64,000 nucleotides of DNA from Zobellella taiwanensis (GCF_003012795.1 NZ_PXYH01000001.1:124001-188000); one strand, 5' to 3'. Positions 19,593-29,658 are shown, counted from the stretch's first letter. The notes: generated by a model not told the origin, from the letters alone. Numbers and translations: made by a program.

Positions 19593-20919
19593 CAGGGTAA
19601 GATCATGAAAAAGCCTTATGGGACAAGGCTCTCGGCGGGTTTTAAATTTAAACACTAACAGCCACCTTGTACAGCGGAGCGCACACTTTTTGAAGAAAAA
19701 TCTCGATTGGGAAGGATCGCTTTGACGATCAATATCAGCTGTGATCATATGCTGTCTTTTCAACGACAGATGATCGCCATGAACGGACTCGGCCTCTTGC
19801 AGCACCTCTCCATCATCAGTGATCCACGCCAGCAATGGAAAGTGGAGCACAAGCTCTCGGACATCCTCTTTCTCACCATTGTGGCCGTCATTGGCGGCGC
19901 CGAAGGGTGGGAGGAAATCGAGGATTTCGGTGTCGATCATCTCGACTGGCTGCGCCAGTATGGCGACTTCGAGAACGGGGTGCCAGTGCACGATACCATC
20001 GCCCGGGTGATGGGCATGCTCTCGGCCACGCAGTTGCAAAAGAGCTTTGCCGCCTGGATGAAAGAGTGCCATGTGGCCACCGCAGGCGAAGTGATTGCCA
20101 TCGACGGTAAAACCCTGCGGCGCAGCTACGACAAGGGCCGCCGGCAAGGCGCCATCCACATGGTGTCGGCGTTCAGCGCCGCCAATCAGGTGGTGCTGGG
20201 CCAGGTCAAAACCGATGACAAATCCAATGAGATCACCGCCATTCCGGAACTGCTGGAGTTGCTGAGCATTCGTGGCTGCCTGGTGACCATCGACGCCATG
20301 GGCTGCCAGCGGGCCATCGCCCAGAAGGTGATCAACAAGGGGGCGGACTACCTGCTGGCGGTAAAAGGCAACCAGCCCAGATTAGAGGAAGCCTTTAACA
20401 ACTACTTCCGCATGGAGATGTTCCAACATCCCGATAGTGACAGCTACAGCACGCAGGAAAGTGGCCATGGCCGCAAGGAAACCCAGCTGAGCCTGGCGGT
20501 GGACGACTTGTCCATCCTGGGTGACCTGGTGTTTGAATGGCCGGAGCTGAAAACGCTGGGGATAGTGGCGGCAGTGCGGGAAGTGGGCGGCCAACCGGCC
20601 AAGGACATCAAGGTGCGCTACTACATCAGCTCGGCCAGGCTGTCGGCCAAAGAGCTGCTGGAAGCGAGCCGTTCCCACTGGTCGATAGAATCCCAGCTGC
20701 ACTGGCAACTCGATGTAGGCATGCGGGAAGACGACTGTCGCATCCGCCGTGAACAGGCCGGCGAAAACATGGCCACCATTCGGCATATCGCCTTTAATGC
20801 GTTGAGGGGAGAGACCAGCTTCAAGGCCGGCATGAAGCGCAAGCAAAAGCGGGCAAGCCGAAACAACGCCTACCTGTCGCAAGTCTTGGCAGGACTGGGG
20901 GTTTCGTAATCTTGCCCTG
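19593..20919 (+). mobile_element. ISAs1-family insertion sequence, apparently complete
   Basis: The left end CAGGGTAAGATCATGAAA and the right end (reverse complement CAGGGCAAGATTACGAAA) form terminal inverted repeats 1327 nt apart around one transposase gene. No target duplication is seen: the left flank is pgi, while the right flank is the inside of a second ISAs1-like copy. This suggests that a recombination or deletion between IS copies removed the end of pgi. Confidence 0.88.
19749..20909 (+). CDS. ISAs1-family DDE transposase
   Basis: The protein is about 386 residues from the ATG at 19749; ATG 19779 is an alternative start. It has the N-terminal DDE_Tnp_1-associated region (DPRQQWKVEHKLSDILFLTI) and the catalytic core: aspartate in AIDGKTLRR (about 119), aspartate in TIDAMGCQ (about 182), and the GHGRKETQ segment with the acidic third residue (about 237). 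The C-terminus RHIAFNALRGETSFKAG is complete and ends just inside the right IS terminus. Nothing suggests inactivation, so the element may still move. Confidence 0.93.
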   Translation: MLSFQRQMIAMNGLGLLQHLSIISDPRQQWKVEHKLSDILFLTIVAVIGGAEGWEEIEDFGVDHLDWLRQYGDFENGVPVHDTIARVMGMLSATQLQKSFAAWMKECHVATAGEVIAIDGKTLRRSYDKGRRQGAIHMVSAFSAANQVVLGQVKTDDKSNEITAIPELLELLSIRGCLVTIDAMGCQRAIAQKVINKGADYLLAVKGNQPRLEEAFNNYFRMEMFQHPDSDSYSTQESGHGRKETQLSLAVDDLSILGDLVFEWPELKTLGIVAAVREVGGQPAKDIKVRYYISSARLSAKELLEASRSHWSIESQLHWQLDVGMREDDCRIRREQAGENMATIRHIAFNALRGETSFKAGMKRKQKRASRNNAYLSQVLAGLGVS

Positions 20920-21116
20920 TGCGGGAAGATGATTGTCGCATTTGCCGTGAGCAGGCTGGTGAAAACATGGCAGCCATTCGTCATATGGCGTTCAATACCC
21001 TGAACAGTAATACCAGTTTCAAGGCTGGTATCAAACGTAAATAGAAGCGGGCAAGTCGCAATACCGATTACCTGTCCTAAGTCCTGTCAGGGCTGGGTTT
21101 TCGTAATCTTGCCCTG
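20920..21116 (+). pseudogene. Second ISAs1-family 3' remnant
   Basis: This fragment abuts the right end of the intact IS. It reads as the transposase C-terminus (REDDCRICREQAGENMAAIR, FKAGIKRK) with in-frame stops, and ends in its own IS terminus TTCGTAATCTTGCCCTG. It is more similar to the remnant at 17010-17175 (shared GIKHK/GIKRK and CAATACCGATTACCTGTC) than to the intact element. Two related ISAs1 types have therefore visited this locus. Confidence 0.85.
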
Positions 21117-21147
21117 AGTTACAGGAATCATCTCGGAAGAATCATTT

Positions 21148-22635
21148 ATGCATATTCTCACCCCTGTCTTTTTTAACGCACCTATGGGTGGCCTTCATGA
21201 AAACATATATGCTAGTGCATGTTTCATGTTATCAAAAGGCCACCAAGTAACTATTATTTGCAAGCCAGGACCCTTTTCAGAAAAACTAAGAAAAAAAGGC
21301 ATACAGGTTATTGAAACAGATTTTTCCCTCCATTTATTTTCTGAAATACTTACAGCCATTGAAACACTACATAGCAAACAACCAATTGACCTGATACATG
21401 CCCACCCATTCATCTCGCGCCAGCTTGGATTTATTACATCACAAATATTAGGACTTCCATTTCTAGTAACGCTACATGGAAAATATATAGATGAATTACC
21501 TAAATACATAGGTAAAACTGATGCAATATTTACAGTTTCAGAGGGGATCCGCAACTATTTACTGAATGAGGGAAGAGCCGACTGCCCAGAGAAAATACAC
21601 ATCATTCCCAACACACCAGATTCCAAACTATTTAAGAAAGTTTCAACAACACCAACGTGCAAGAACGAGAAACGTGTAACGATTGCTTTAGTAACCCGAC
21701 TGGATAAGGATAAATCTTTTATTCTGGAAGTGTTTTATCAGGCAGTGATTTATGCTGCAGAAAAATATCCAGAACGTATCCACTGGTATGTAGTAGGGCA
21801 AGGTACCTTGCAAAACGAAATGGCAGAAAAACTAGAAGCCTTGCGAGGAAAGAACCAAGTTACTTTTACAGGCTGGCTGCAGGATGAAGCGCTCCGTGAT
21901 GCTTACTACCGTAGTGATGCTGCTATCGCTCCTGGCCGTTGCGCACTGGAAGCGATGAGCTGTGGTGTGCCAGTAATAGCTCTGGGAAGCAAGAATTACA
22001 CTGGATTGATAGGACCTCAAACTTGGCAAAAAGCCGTGTTCACTAATTTTGGCGGGGTAGGCAACAAGCAAGCAGACTATATAGCTGGTAGTATAGAGGC
22101 CGATCTCGACACCTTAATGCATTCAGCTAAATCTCGACATCAACTGGGCAAATTTTGCCGGAATATTGTTTTTCAGTTCTTCAATGACAATCAGACACAC
22201 CAACGTCTGCTAGGCCATTACCAAATAATACGCGATGCTTATCAAGCACAGCCTAGGCCAAAGTTACCACGTAGCAATTTCTTGGAAATGCGCCTTCAAA
22301 GAATTCATATTAAAAAATCAACAGCGGACAAACTTCAGATAACACTTGAATGTGAAGAACCTGAAACACTGCAGTTTGCTTGGTATATAGAACGCGACAA
22401 AGAAATAATTGAAAAACGCATGTATCAGCCAAACCCTAAACTCGATATTAAATTAGAGCCGCAGGGTCAATATCGGGTGCAGTGTTATATACGCGACCAA
22501 ACTGGCCAAAAAGCATCCTTGTGGATTTCAAGTGACACACAGTACCAACAACAAGCCAATATAAAAACATACCTTAACCATCAAAAAAACCTCCCAAAGC
22601 TGAACTTTAACATTAATAAAGAACAGCTCGGATAA
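21148..22635 (+). CDS. GT4 glycosyltransferase with C-terminal beta-rich domain
   Basis: Of the 495 residues, 1-345 form a GT-B fold typical of GT4: FFNAPMGGLHENIY at the N-terminus, DLIHAHPFISRQ, VTFTGWLQDEALRDAYYRSD, and the donor-site helix with GRCALEAMSCGVPVIALG. Residues about 375-470 look like an immunoglobulin-like beta-sandwich (LQITLECEEPETLQFAWYIE, QYRVQCYIRDQTGQ) of unknown role. The gene is AT-rich and lies between an IS remnant and the GC-rich glmM, so it looks recently acquired. The ribosome site before ATG 21148 is weak (GGAAG at 21136-21140). Confidence 0.85.
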   Translation: MHILTPVFFNAPMGGLHENIYASACFMLSKGHQVTIICKPGPFSEKLRKKGIQVIETDFSLHLFSEILTAIETLHSKQPIDLIHAHPFISRQLGFITSQILGLPFLVTLHGKYIDELPKYIGKTDAIFTVSEGIRNYLLNEGRADCPEKIHIIPNTPDSKLFKKVSTTPTCKNEKRVTIALVTRLDKDKSFILEVFYQAVIYAAEKYPERIHWYVVGQGTLQNEMAEKLEALRGKNQVTFTGWLQDEALRDAYYRSDAAIAPGRCALEAMSCGVPVIALGSKNYTGLIGPQTWQKAVFTNFGGVGNKQADYIAGSIEADLDTLMHSAKSRHQLGKFCRNIVFQFFNDNQTHQRLLGHYQIIRDAYQAQPRPKLPRSNFLEMRLQRIHIKKSTADKLQITLECEEPETLQFAWYIERDKEIIEKRMYQPNPKLDIKLEPQGQYRVQCYIRDQTGQKASLWISSDTQYQQQANIKTYLNHQKNLPKLNFNINKEQLG

Positions 22636-22811
22636 AAGACACCCTATATTTATGAGAGTCCTCCTAATTTAACCACCCAACAATTTCTAACAATAAACTA
22701 CAAAACTTTGGGAAGGTCAATCATAAACTAAATTATAGCTAGACACTTCTCAGCAAAGCATCAAAAGTTTAACCATTAAAACAACCAAACATATTCACTC
22801 GGCAATTATCT

Positions 22812-24134
22812 ATGACCAGAAAATACTTCGGCACCGACGGCGTTCGCGGCAAGGTCGGCAATTACCCTATTACTCCTGAATTTGTCATGAAGCTGGGCTG
22901 GGCTGCCGGCAAGGTACTGTCGCAAGCCGGCACCAAAACCGTATTGATTGGAAAAGACACCCGCATTTCCGGCTATATGCTGGAATCGGCGCTGGAGGCA
23001 GGTTTGTCTGCCGCTGGCTTAAATGCTGCTCTGCTGGGCCCCATGCCCACCCCGGCCATTGCCTACCTTACCCGCACTTTTCGGGCCGAGGCCGGCATTG
23101 TGATCAGTGCCTCACACAACCCTTATTACGATAACGGCATCAAGTTTTTCTCCCACAACGGCACCAAACTGCCGGACGAGGTGGAGCTGGCCATAGAGGC
23201 CATGATGGATAAGCCCATGGACTGTGTTGCCTCCAACAAGCTGGGCAAGGCCCGCCGTATTACCGATGCCGCCGGCCGTTATATTGAGTTTTGCAAAAGC
23301 ACCTTCCCAACCGAGCTCAGCCTTGAGGGCTTGCGCATTGTGCTGGACTGTGCCCATGGTGCCACCTACCACATTGCTCCGGCGGTGTTCCAGGAGCTGG
23401 GTGCCGAGGTGATTACCATTGGTGCCAGCCCGGATGGCCTGAACATTAACGACCACGTTGGCTCTACCGCGCCAGATGCATTGGTTGCCGCCGTTAAGCA
23501 ATACCGGGCCGACCTGGGTATTGCCTTTGATGGTGACGGCGATCGCCTGGCCATGGCGGATCATTCCGGCCAGTTGCTGGATGGCGACGAACTGCTGTTT
23601 ATTCTGGCGCAACATGCCCGGCAGCTGAACACCCTGGGCGGCGGCGTAGTGGGCACGCTAATGACCAACATGGCGCTGGAACTGGCCCTGGCCAAGCAGG
23701 ATATTCCCTTTGTGCGCGCCAAGGTGGGCGACCGCTATGTAATGGAGCAGCTGCAGCAGCACGGCTGGAAGCTGGGTGGCGAAAACTCCGGCCACATTAT
23801 CAGCCTGGATCACAACAGCACCGGAGACGGTATTATCGCCGCCCTGCAGGTGCTGCGCGCCGCCGTAAGCCAGGGGCTGAGCCTAAAAGAGCTGCGTACC
23901 GGCCTTGCCCTGTTCCCCCAGCGGCTGGTGAACGTGCGCTTTGCCGCCGGCAGCAATCCGCTGGAAAATAACGAGGTTAAGCAGCGCGTGGCCGAAGCGG
24001 AAGCCAAACTCGCCGGCAGCGGCCGGGTGCTGCTGCGCAAATCCGGCACCGAGCCGCTTATTCGCGTGATGGTGGAAGGTGCCGAGGCCCCCTTGGTTAA
24101 CGAGCTGGCCGAGTATATTGCCGCAGCGGTGTAA
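22812..24134 (+). CDS. glmM: Phosphoglucosamine mutase, locus copy
   Basis: The 440-residue enzyme converts glucosamine-6-P to glucosamine-1-P on the way to UDP-GlcNAc, the substrate of WecB in the same locus. The phosphoserine loop is [16 protein letters not shown] (serine about residue 100), the metal-binding loop DGDGDR is near 241, and the phosphate-binding end [13 protein letters not shown] is intact. The start [13 protein letters not shown] is canonical. It is GC-rich, unlike the gene before it. GlmM normally sits near folP; whether this is a second copy cannot be decided here. The 176 nt upstream are AT-rich and show nothing definite. Confidence 0.92.
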   Translation: MTRKYFGTDGVRGKVGNYPITPEFVMKLGWAAGKVLSQAGTKTVLIGKDTRISGYMLESALEAGLSAAGLNAALLGPMPTPAIAYLTRTFRAEAGIVISASHNPYYDNGIKFFSHNGTKLPDEVELAIEAMMDKPMDCVASNKLGKARRITDAAGRYIEFCKSTFPTELSLEGLRIVLDCAHGATYHIAPAVFQELGAEVITIGASPDGLNINDHVGSTAPDALVAAVKQYRADLGIAFDGDGDRLAMADHSGQLLDGDELLFILAQHARQLNTLGGGVVGTLMTNMALELALAKQDIPFVRAKVGDRYVMEQLQQHGWKLGGENSGHIISLDHNSTGDGIIAALQVLRAAVSQGLSLKELRTGLALFPQRLVNVRFAAGSNPLENNEVKQRVAEAEAKLAGSGRVLLRKSGTEPLIRVMVEGAEAPLVNELAEYIAAAV

Positions 24135-24223
24135 GCCCCTATTTTGTTGGCATAACCCCCTTGGGTTGCAGTAAAGTACCCGCCGCTCACTTCCACACAA
24201 CACTACATTTTGCAGGAGCATGC

Positions 24224-25435
24224 ATGAACCTGACTCTCGCCATCGCGGCATTGTGTAATTGGCGCCTGGCAGAAACCGCTCTGGTGCATATTTCATCTGC
24301 CCTGCCGGCAACGGCAACCCCGCTCGAAACCGAGCTCCACCACCAGCAACTGGCCGGCATCTTGGCCAAGGATCATACTGGCGCCGTGGTGCTTTATGCG
24401 CCCCTCGAGCTGGCACTGGAACATGCCATGGCGCAGGGTATGGAGCCTTCCCAGGCCATTGCGTTGTGGCAGCATAACGCCACCCTGCTGGTGCGCTTTT
24501 GCAAGCAGCACAGGGGCAAAGCGGCATTGTTCAACCTGGCAGACGTAACGGCCTCGCCCGAATTGTTTAAAGCCCTTTGTGCCCAGCTTTGGCCGCAGGT
24601 AACGCCCAACAGCGCATTAATACCGGCCGGCCACCACCAGCCCGCCCTGCTTTATCGTTTGCTGGCCGGTTATTGGTTATCCGCCACGCCTTCGTTACTG
24701 TCGTTGTCGCAACAGCTTGCTGCCTTGGCGCAGCCGTTGCAGCCTGCCCTGGCTCCCCAGCCGGCCGCCGAAGAGCTCAACCGGCTGGCGGCGGATTATC
24801 AGGCAGGGCAAAAGGCCCGGCAGCAGTTGGCTGAGGTGGAGGAGAAACTGGAGTCTGTTACCAAAGAACGTGATCAGGCCTTAGCAAGTATTTCGGCCAT
24901 CACCAAAGAGCGGGACGCCGCTTTGCAGTCGGTGGCGGAAACCGCCGCGCTGCGGCAAGAAAACAGCCTGCTGCTGGAGCAGTTATTTACCGTGCAGGAG
25001 GAGCTGGAAAAACACCTGCTGGCTCAGCAGCCTGTGGCAATAACCACCGCAGTCAAACCAGAACCAACCCATGCGGAACAGCCGGAACACGCCGTTCATC
25101 ATACCGGACGGCATACTTCCTCGCTTCGCCGCCACTTTAAAAAGCGGGCAGAAAAAAAACGGTTGCAGCAAAAAGCCGCCGAGCTGGCTGCCTCTTCTTT
25201 GTTTAATGGTGACTGGTATCTGGCGCAATATCCCGATGTGGCGGCCGACAAACAGTTTGCAACCAACCCGGCACTGCATTACCTGAAGTGTGGCGGCTTT
25301 GAAGGGCGCAACCCCAGCCCACAGTTCAACAGCCGTGATTATCTGGATGCCAACCCGGACGTAGCCGCGGCCGGCTTTAACCCGCTTTATCACTACCTGC
25401 GCTTTGGCCAGGCTGAAAACAGGCCCTTGTATTAA
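24224..25435 (+). CDS. Coiled-coil protein with C-terminal YPDV repeats, function unknown
   Basis: The 403-residue protein starts at ATG 24224, about 5 nt after a CAGGAG ribosome site; an upstream in-frame TTG has no support. Residues 1-185 are an unrecognised globular domain. Residues 190-265 form a coiled coil (QLAEVEEKLESVTKERDQAL). Residues 327-403 hold two copies of a repeat that includes DWYLAQYPDVA, then ALHYLKCGGFEGRNP (second copy: NPDVAAAGFNPLYHYLRFG). The same repeat occurs in the next protein, whose ATG overlaps this stop codon by one base. Such repeats are found beside or inside polysaccharide glycosyltransferases; here they could dock the two proteins together. Confidence 0.7.
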   Translation: MNLTLAIAALCNWRLAETALVHISSALPATATPLETELHHQQLAGILAKDHTGAVVLYAPLELALEHAMAQGMEPSQAIALWQHNATLLVRFCKQHRGKAALFNLADVTASPELFKALCAQLWPQVTPNSALIPAGHHQPALLYRLLAGYWLSATPSLLSLSQQLAALAQPLQPALAPQPAAEELNRLAADYQAGQKARQQLAEVEEKLESVTKERDQALASISAITKERDAALQSVAETAALRQENSLLLEQLFTVQEELEKHLLAQQPVAITTAVKPEPTHAEQPEHAVHHTGRHTSSLRRHFKKRAEKKRLQQKAAELAASSLFNGDWYLAQYPDVAADKQFATNPALHYLKCGGFEGRNPSPQFNSRDYLDANPDVAAAGFNPLYHYLRFGQAENRPLY

Positions 25436-28275
25436 TGGCTACACCTTCCCCTTTGCAGCCGAGTGATGAGGCCGCCCTAAAGACCTTGTTCAATCCGCAG
25501 TGGTACTTGGCTCACTATCCTGATGTAGAGGCAGCAGGGATAGAGCCCTGGCAGCATTTTATACGCCATGGTATTCATGAGCAGCGGTTGCCCTGCCCGC
25601 TTGAGGTCTGGTCTTTGGATGAAACGCTATGGCAGGGGGATGAATCTGCACTCGGTCGGCTGCATGAGCTTGTACAGGTCCCAGGGCTTGAAGGCTCAGT
25701 AGCCGGTTGGCTGCTGGGCCGCTGGTATTTTACGCATGGGGAGATTGATAAAGCAGAAGCCCCTTTACAGTTTTTTTTTAACGAGCCCAAAGCCCGACTG
25801 CTGGTTCGCCATGCTGGGCCCTTCCTGCTGTTGTTCAGCATTTTGCATCGCCAACAACGGTTTGATGAGGCCAAGGTCTGGCTGACAGATAGCCGCTGGC
25901 CGGTAACCCCAGATAAATCTCTAGCACATGCCATGCTGCCCGGGCCAGAGCGCCTGCTCTGGCTGAACCAGATGTTTGAACAAACTAATCTGCATCCGGT
26001 CGCTCTGCTTTCCGAGCAGGCTGGGCCTGTGCTAGATAATCTGGCAGCCTTGCCTTCCCCCCCCGCTGCCCGGGGTTCAGGCTGGTGGCCCCGCTGTCCT
26101 TTGGTGAGTGTTATCATTCCTTGCCATAATGCTGCCGCAACCCTGGTTACAGCCTTGCGTAGCCTGCAACAGCAAAGCTGGCGTAATCTGCAAATTCTGG
26201 TGGTAGATGATGCCTCCACCGATCATTCCGTTCAACTGGTTACCGACCTGGCCCGTGAAGACAAGCGAATTACCCTGCTGCGTCACTCACGCAACCAAGG
26301 AGCCTATTCCGCGCGCAACACCGGTCTGGCGGCCGCCAAAGGCCGGTTTATTACGGTTCATGATGCCGATGACTGGTCCCATCCGCAAAAAATCGAGCAA
26401 CAGGCCAGGGCTTTGCTGAATAACCGCCATCTTGTAGCCAGTGTCAGCCACTGGGTACGCTGTTCCCCTCGTCTTGATTTTCAGGCTTGGGGAAAAGAGA
26501 ATGGCTGGACCTACCGTAATGTGTCTTCGCTGATGTTTCGCCGAAATGTGCGCAAGCAGTTGGGATATTGGGATCTGGTCTCGGTAAACGCCGATACTGA
26601 GTATTACTACCGCCTTATCCGTTTTTACGGTGCCAAAGCAATCACCGAGGTCATGCCCGGTGTGCCGCTTGCCTTCGCCAGGGTAGGCAGTGGCTCACTC
26701 ACCCACCAGCAAGCTACCCATCTGTTCAGCCAATACCAGTCCAATGGCCCGCGCCGACGCTATAACGAGGCTGCTTGGCAGTGGCACCAGCAGGTAAGCG
26801 GCAAGCAGTTGTATCTTGAGCAGAGGCCTAATCTACGCCCCTTTGCCGTGCCCCACAGTATGTGCCGGGGTAATGAGCAACAACACAGCCATAATCTTGA
26901 ACTGCTGGCCCGGCAAAGCGGTTTGTTCGACGCGCAATGGTATTTGCGCCGCTATCCGGACGTTGCCCAGGCAGGCATTGATGCCTGGCAGCACTATCTG
27001 CGCCATGGTTTTCGTGAAGGGCGCGATCCTGGCCCCAGGTTCAGTACCTCCGGCTACCTTTACCAATATCCTAAATCAGCAGGTATCAATCCGCTGCTAC
27101 ATTTGCAGACCCGGGATAATGCCACTGAATATTGCCTCCCTCAGTTTGGCGGAAAGCTAGGATGGCTGCCCGGTCGGCCGGCCATGTTGGTGTGCGCCCA
27201 TCAGGTAAGCAACCACAGTTTTGGCGCCGAGCGCAGCCTGCTGGATGTGCTGCAGGCCTTAACGGCACTGGGCTACAATCTTGTGGTCAGCCTGCCCTCG
27301 GCTGACTCTAAGGAATATGTTGAACAGGTTGCCAGCCTGTGCCAGCAACTGATGGTCTTGCCTTATCACTGGTGGCATGCAAACCGAGTGGCAGAGCCTG
27401 TTACCCAAGCCTTTTTTGAAAGCCTGATTGAGCAATTCGGCATTGGGCTGGTGTATTGCAATACGCTTACCTTACTGGAGCCATTACTGGCCGCCAAGGC
27501 GGCCGGGGTGTCTTGTGTTACCCACATTAGGGAATTGCCGGAGCATGATGCCTCGTTATGCTCGTCGCTGGGTGCCAATCCAACGCAAATCCGGCAACAT
27601 TTGCTGGATAACAGTGATTTTTTTATTGCCAATTCAGGCGTGGTTGCCAACTACCTTGCTTGCCCGGAAAGGGTTACACTGGTGCCCAATGTTATCGACC
27701 CGACCTTGTATGCGGTGCCGTTACCCGGCAAATCACGGCTTCAGGTGGGTATGATCAGCAGCAACCTGCCCAAAAAGGGTCTTCATGACTTTGTTAAACT
27801 GGCCGCCCTGCTGGAACCCCATAATATGGACTGCCTGTTAATTGGGCCGGAAAACGAACATACCCAAGCCTTGCTAGCACAAGCTCCTCTTCCCGCTAAC
27901 CTCATCTTTGCAGGATACGTTAGCTCTCCCCAACAAGGGCTTACCTTGCTGGATGTAGTAGTCAACCTGTCGCATTTTCAGGAGTCGTTTGGCCGCACCG
28001 TATTGGAGGCCATGGCAGCCGCCCGCCCGGTGGTGTGCTACCGCTGGGGTGCCTTGCCCGAGCTGGTTGTAGATGGTAAAACCGGGTTGATGGCGGATTA
28101 CCAGGATATTGGTGCTATAGCTAGTCACCTTGTTCGCTTAGCAAACGATCCCTTGTTAAGGGACAATATTGCCAAGGCTGCGCAGTCAAGAGCAAAGCAG
28201 TATTATTCCCAGGCATCTATTCAACCTTTGCTGCGCCGGGCTATTGAGCGATATATTGATAACCAACTGATTTAA
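25435..28275 (+). CDS. GT2 + GT4 glycosyltransferase with YPDV repeats
   Basis: The 946-residue protein begins with a repeat unit (FNPQWYLAHYPDVEAAGIEP, residues about 15-55), then a helical stretch. A GT2 domain starts near residue 221 (LVSVIIPCHNAAATLVTAL, LVVDDASTDHS, DADDW). Around 495-535 the repeat returns (FDAQWYLRRYPDVAQAGIDA) with a degenerate third copy behind it. Residues 580-946 are a GT4 domain with SFGAERSLLDVLQAL, VLEAMAAARPVVCYRWGALP and LVVDGKTGLM. The chain thus combines one GT-A and one GT-B enzyme joined by repeats shared with the preceding protein. The stop/start overlap TAATG couples translation of the pair. Sugar specificities are not predictable. Confidence 0.88.
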   Translation: MATPSPLQPSDEAALKTLFNPQWYLAHYPDVEAAGIEPWQHFIRHGIHEQRLPCPLEVWSLDETLWQGDESALGRLHELVQVPGLEGSVAGWLLGRWYFTHGEIDKAEAPLQFFFNEPKARLLVRHAGPFLLLFSILHRQQRFDEAKVWLTDSRWPVTPDKSLAHAMLPGPERLLWLNQMFEQTNLHPVALLSEQAGPVLDNLAALPSPPAARGSGWWPRCPLVSVIIPCHNAAATLVTALRSLQQQSWRNLQILVVDDASTDHSVQLVTDLAREDKRITLLRHSRNQGAYSARNTGLAAAKGRFITVHDADDWSHPQKIEQQARALLNNRHLVASVSHWVRCSPRLDFQAWGKENGWTYRNVSSLMFRRNVRKQLGYWDLVSVNADTEYYYRLIRFYGAKAITEVMPGVPLAFARVGSGSLTHQQATHLFSQYQSNGPRRRYNEAAWQWHQQVSGKQLYLEQRPNLRPFAVPHSMCRGNEQQHSHNLELLARQSGLFDAQWYLRRYPDVAQAGIDAWQHYLRHGFREGRDPGPRFSTSGYLYQYPKSAGINPLLHLQTRDNATEYCLPQFGGKLGWLPGRPAMLVCAHQVSNHSFGAERSLLDVLQALTALGYNLVVSLPSADSKEYVEQVASLCQQLMVLPYHWWHANRVAEPVTQAFFESLIEQFGIGLVYCNTLTLLEPLLAAKAAGVSCVTHIRELPEHDASLCSSLGANPTQIRQHLLDNSDFFIANSGVVANYLACPERVTLVPNVIDPTLYAVPLPGKSRLQVGMISSNLPKKGLHDFVKLAALLEPHNMDCLLIGPENEHTQALLAQAPLPANLIFAGYVSSPQQGLTLLDVVVNLSHFQESFGRTVLEAMAAARPVVCYRWGALPELVVDGKTGLMADYQDIGAIASHLVRLANDPLLRDNIAKAAQSRAKQYYSQASIQPLLRRAIERYIDNQLI

Positions 28276-28287
28276 AGGAAGTCGTTT

Positions 28288-29658
28288 TTGTCTTCGCTAC
28301 AGAAAACCCTGAGCTTTATTAAGCACCGAGCCATTGAGAGCAAGATTATTTCTTGGTCCTTGGATTATCCTAACCCCAAAAGAGAGCCTCTATTCGAAAA
28401 CGACAACATTGTTTTAAGGGGTTGGATTCTATTTAAACGAAAAACCCTCTCAGAATCCCCCTGCATATATATTCCATACTCAGAGTTTGTGGATAGAAAA
28501 GTCATCTTAGACAAAGCAAGACCAGATGTGATAGAAGCTATTTTTGGAAAAAAAGACAATAAAAACCCACAACACCACTGTGGATTCAACATTAACATCC
28601 CCTGCAGTCAAAAAAAAATCAATATTCGCATTCGCGTGGCAGAAAAAGATTACCTACTAAAAAAAGTCGACCTGTCCGAATATTTAAAAAGGCATACAGA
28701 AAATAACAAGCTTAAAGTATTGCAGGGGATAAATGGCTGGCTTTTCCTTGATAATGATACCAATTACAGTGTTGATCAACACTGCGGAAACTTAATATTG
28801 AAGAAAAACTGCTTGGAAAACTGGCAGGCTTACATTAATGAATTAACTACAATATCTAATGACAAAATGAAAAAATGTGCCTTTCTCATCACTCCCAGCA
28901 AAGAAGAAGTAATGGACAGGTATCATCCCTACCCCAAGGCAGAAACCTCTTTACTAAAACCGATCTTGGAAAAAATACCGCAACACCTTCTTGTCTACCC
29001 ACTAAACGAACTTAAAGAATTAGGTGATGCTGCTTTTTTAAAAACAGATACACACTGGACTCATCAGGGAGCCAAAACAGCTGCCATTTCCGTTGCCAAC
29101 AAGTTGAAACTCCCCGAAGACGACATATTAACTCTACTCAGCTCTGATAAATACACACAACGTAAACATGTTGGTGATTTGGGCAACAAGTTAGCGGAGC
29201 CACAAAGTGCTACGTCAAACTTTCTTTCTTCTTTTAGCTTTCGCAATTGGGTGGTTTATGATAACGCCTTGCCAAACTTTGGAAGAATAATAGTCACGCA
29301 TTATCCAAAAGCTTTAACTAACTCAACCTGCCTAATTTTTGGATCTTCTTCAAGTTACTCCATGTTTAATTATTTTTGCCGCTTTTTCTCCAATATGATT
29401 TTCATACATACAGCTGGCAACATTGATACCAGTTTAATTACAGCCATTTCACCCAATTATCTTATTACCCAAACCAACGCCCGTTTTATGATACGACCTC
29501 CTGTTGCAGACTATGATGTAGATCAAACAATTAGAGATAAAATTAATCTTCTTAGTGAAGAACAGCTGACTATTCAGAAAAAAAACGTGATAATCCGGGA
29601 TCTGGAAATGATTAGAGCCTTGGGCCTTGAACGATGGCACAACATTATCTCATGTTAA
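28288..29658 (+). CDS. AlgX/AlgJ-like SGNH-fold protein
   Basis: The 456-residue protein begins at TTG 28288, 6 nt after an AAGGAAG ribosome site. Residues 1-130 are unassigned. From about 145 (GINGWLFLDNDTN) it follows the AlgJ/AlgX SGNH pattern: TPSKEEVMDRYHPYP, the catalytic-type DTHWTHQGAKTAA at about 254, and a serine loop FGSSSSYSMF at about 350. Family members O-acetylate alginate and other exopolysaccharides in the periplasm, so O-acetylation of the capsule is the natural guess. No signal peptide or membrane anchor can be seen, which is odd for the family. The gene is strongly AT-rich against both neighbours and looks separately acquired. Confidence 0.7.
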   Translation: MSSLQKTLSFIKHRAIESKIISWSLDYPNPKREPLFENDNIVLRGWILFKRKTLSESPCIYIPYSEFVDRKVILDKARPDVIEAIFGKKDNKNPQHHCGFNINIPCSQKKINIRIRVAEKDYLLKKVDLSEYLKRHTENNKLKVLQGINGWLFLDNDTNYSVDQHCGNLILKKNCLENWQAYINELTTISNDKMKKCAFLITPSKEEVMDRYHPYPKAETSLLKPILEKIPQHLLVYPLNELKELGDAAFLKTDTHWTHQGAKTAAISVANKLKLPEDDILTLLSSDKYTQRKHVGDLGNKLAEPQSATSNFLSSFSFRNWVVYDNALPNFGRIIVTHYPKALTNSTCLIFGSSSSYSMFNYFCRFFSNMIFIHTAGNIDTSLITAISPNYLITQTNARFMIRPPVADYDVDQTIRDKINLLSEEQLTIQKKNVIIRDLEMIRALGLERWHNIISC

